NCBI RefSeq assembly: GCF_003289645.1
Contig: NZ_QLYX01000008.1
Span: 62,001 to 126,000, forward strand
DNA length: 64,000 bases
Source of the DNA: Actinomadura craniellae
GTDB taxonomy: Bacteria > Actinomycetota > Actinomycetes > Streptosporangiales > Streptosporangiaceae
Direction: 5' to 3'
A program made the position numbers and the translations under genes. Under the pieces are notes generated by a model. That model was given only the letters and a program-made list of their open reading frames with translations, was not told the origin of the DNA and made no database searches. Shown here in pieces: positions 62,315 to 64,000 of the stretch (the first letter of the stretch is position 1; every line of letters starts with the position of its first letter).

Positions 62315-64000
62315 ATGGGGAAGGTGGTCGTGGTGATTCCCGCTCCGCGGAAACGCTGGTCGCCACCGTGGTTCGGTGCCGAGGCCAAGCGCGCCCTCGG
62401 CGTGGGCGTGATCGTGGCGGCACTGGCCACCGGCTGCGGCTGGCCCTACTGGCAGGCGCACCCGGTGGCCATGGCGGTCACGCTGGCCGGCTGCGGCGGC
62501 TTCGCGGTGGTGGGCGCCCTGCTGGCGACGGGGCGGCGCACCCGCACCACCGGGCGGCTGTTCCTGGTCGCGTCGATCGCCTGGGCGCTGAACTGGCTGG
62601 CGAGCTGGAACGCCGGCATCGGCCCCGTCCTGTCGGGGTACGCGCAGGCGGGTTTCTACCTCGCCATCGGGGTGGGCGTGCTGGTGTACCCGAGCGGGCG
62701 GCTGGAGCACCGGGCCGACCGCGCCTGGGCCGTGCTGGCGGCGGTGATCCTGGCGAGCGGCCCCACCGCGCTGTGGGTCACCTCGGAGCCGGAGTGGGCG
62801 GCGTTCTCGTCCCGGGCCATCTGGCCCGCGCCGTTCGTCGACCGGGAGCTGTTCCGGGACGTCCTGTGGCTCTACGGCGTGCTCTACGTGGTGCTGGCCG
62901 TGACCTTCGTCGTGGTCCTGCTCCTGCGGCTGCCGCGGATGGGGCGGCTCAGGCGCGCCCTCGTCCTGCCGGTGAGCCTCGCGATGGGGCTGGTCGGCGT
63001 GTCGGCGGCGCTGACCCAGCGCCCGCTGATGGAGGACTCCATCGGGCTCGACGAGCTGCTGCGGGTCTACACGATCCAGGGCGCCGTGGGCATCGTCGTC
63101 CCGCTCGCCCTGCTCGCCTCCGGGCTGCGGGTGCGGATCGCCGAGCTCGCCGTCGCCGGCCGGATGCTCCGGCTGACCGCGCCGGTGTCGGTGCGGCGGG
63201 TGCGCGACGCGCTGCGGGAGGTGCTGCACGACCCCACCCTGGAACTGTGGTTCTGGGCCCCCACGGAACGGGTCTACGTGGACCCGGAGGGGCGTCCGGT
63301 CGCCCTGACGGGACGGGACGGGCCGTGCCCCGGCGGCGCGCGCTGGCGGGAGGAGGTGCGCACCGCCGCCGGCGAACCGCTCGCCGTCGTGGAACTCGGC
63401 GGCTCCCTGCGCGACCACGCCTCCCGGGTGGAGGCCGCGCTCGTCGCCGGCGGCCGGGCGCTGGAGACCGCCCAGCTCCAGGCCACCGTGCAGGCCAACC
63501 TCGAACAGGTCCGCGCGGCCTACGAACGGCTCGTCCGGGCGGAGAGCAGGGAACGGGAACGGCTCGTCCGGGACCTGCACGACGGCGCGCAGCAGCGGCT
63601 GCTGGCGCTGGGCGCGATGCTCGCCACCCTGGCCGCGGTGACCGGGGACCCCGAGGTGAAGGAGCGCGCTCATCGCTGCCGCGAGGAACTGCTGGCGGCC
63701 CTGGCCGAGCTGCGGTCCCTCGTCCGCGAGGTCCGGCCCGCCCTGCTGGCCCAGGACGGCCTCGGACCGGCCCTCGAAGTGGTGACCGAGCGCTTCGGCG
63801 GGCGGGTCCGGCTCGACGTGACGGCCCGGCGCTTCGCCCTGGAGATCGAGTCGACGCTTTTCGCCGTGCTGTGCGAGGCGCTGTCATACGCTGTCGAGCG
63901 TGCACGTGCACGCCAGGTGTCCGTCCGCGTCCGGGTCGTGCAGCGGTCGCTGGTCGCCGAGGTCAGTGACGACGGAACCCGTCCCGACGGGGACGGCGCG
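62315..64000 (+). CDS. NarL-type sensor histidine kinase (partial, cut by window edge)
   Basis: At least 562 residues are visible. The N-terminal half has about eight hydrophobic helices (for example GYAQAGFYLAIGVGVLVYPSG, VLWLYGVLYVVLAVTFVVVLLL). A linker with coiled-coil character leads to a HisKA_3 dimerisation domain with the phospho-acceptor histidine in VRDLHDGAQQRLLAL. The ATPase domain is starting at the window end (EALSYAVERARARQ, SDDGTRPDGDG). Start at ATG 62315; a GTG at 62330 with GAAGG upstream is possible. The partner LuxR-type regulator probably lies beyond base 64000. Confidence 0.85.
   Translation, partial: MGKVVVVIPAPRKRWSPPWFGAEAKRALGVGVIVAALATGCGWPYWQAHPVAMAVTLAGCGGFAVVGALLATGRRTRTTGRLFLVASIAWALNWLASWNAGIGPVLSGYAQAGFYLAIGVGVLVYPSGRLEHRADRAWAVLAAVILASGPTALWVTSEPEWAAFSSRAIWPAPFVDRELFRDVLWLYGVLYVVLAVTFVVVLLLRLPRMGRLRRALVLPVSLAMGLVGVSAALTQRPLMEDSIGLDELLRVYTIQGAVGIVVPLALLASGLRVRIAELAVAGRMLRLTAPVSVRRVRDALREVLHDPTLELWFWAPTERVYVDPEGRPVALTGRDGPCPGGARWREEVRTAAGEPLAVVELGGSLRDHASRVEAALVAGGRALETAQLQATVQANLEQVRAAYERLVRAESRERERLVRDLHDGAQQRLLALGAMLATLAAVTGDPEVKERAHRCREELLAALAELRSLVREVRPALLAQDGLGPALEVVTERFGGRVRLDVTARRFALEIESTLFAVLCEALSYAVERARARQVSVRVRVVQRSLVAEVSDDGTRPDGDGA

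Overview
This 64 kb window is chromosomal DNA from a very GC-rich, sporulating actinomycete. The base composition, the many GTG and TTG starts with GGAGG-type ribosome binding sites, a bldC gene, a Spo0M gene, an Scr1-type regulator with a DUF397 partner and a DUF3073 gene all point there. The block purF-purM-DUF3073-vdh-hypothetical-bldC matches the gene order I remember from Streptomyces coelicolor. Several other features feel more like Streptosporangiales or Thermomonosporaceae (Actinomadura-like), but I cannot settle the genus from sequence alone. I saw no rRNA, tRNA, CRISPR array, insertion sequence or prophage.

Layout. 1-5.5 kb: a beta-helix/membrane protein cut by the window edge, spo0M, an acyl-CoA dehydrogenase of the FadE5 type and a secreted cellulose-binding-like protein. 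5.2-8.3 kb: a cstA-ybdD carbon starvation pair and a TspO protein. 8.4-13.6 kb: a three-gene 2-oxo acid dehydrogenase operon (E1 alpha, E1 beta, E2), divergent from an aldehyde dehydrogenase. 13.6-33.6 kb: a second beta-helix/membrane protein, then a purine core (purS, purQ, purL, later purF, purM) interleaved with a RsbW-like ATPase, a PhoX phosphatase, a cell-wall hydrolase, a subtilisin, a probable pseudokinase, valine dehydrogenase and bldC. 33.6-44 kb: TetR and LacI regulators, a lipoprotein amidase, a methyltransferase, pyrD, a Trp-rich repeat protein, a COG4315 lipoprotein and a GH13 enzyme. 44.2-46.8 kb: a compositionally different patch of orphan genes with a collagen-like protein. 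46.9-53.3 kb: a Nudix hydrolase, a phosphodiesterase-like secreted protein, an LLM oxidoreductase, a nucleotidyl-cyclase-fold protein and an Scr1/DUF397 pair. 53.3-64 kb: a CoA ligase, a PucR regulator, a complete livGFHMK-type ABC transporter operon, a second cyclase-fold protein and a histidine kinase cut by the right edge.

How the genes fit together. Branched-chain amino acid metabolism recurs: a branched-chain amino acid type importer (56-61 kb), valine dehydrogenase (31 kb) and a branched-chain type 2-oxo acid dehydrogenase (8-12 kb) together with FadE and CoA ligase genes could take amino acids to acyl-CoA primers. PurS, PurQ and PurL form FGAM synthase, with PurF and PurM on either side of it in the pathway. 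Several genes sit at cell-wall or surface functions.

The most unusual observations are: PurL with about 240 extra proline-rich residues at the N-terminus; a protein kinase homologue that has lost the catalytic Asp; two small nucleotidyl-cyclase-fold proteins about 10 kb apart, one under a promoter region with three palindromes and the other carrying a perfect 19-bp hairpin in its 3' coding end that probably terminates the facing transporter operon; two beta-helix proteins ending in a two-helix membrane module; a tryptophan-rich repeat protein; a collagen-like protein; and short duplications of gene 3' ends at several convergent junctions.
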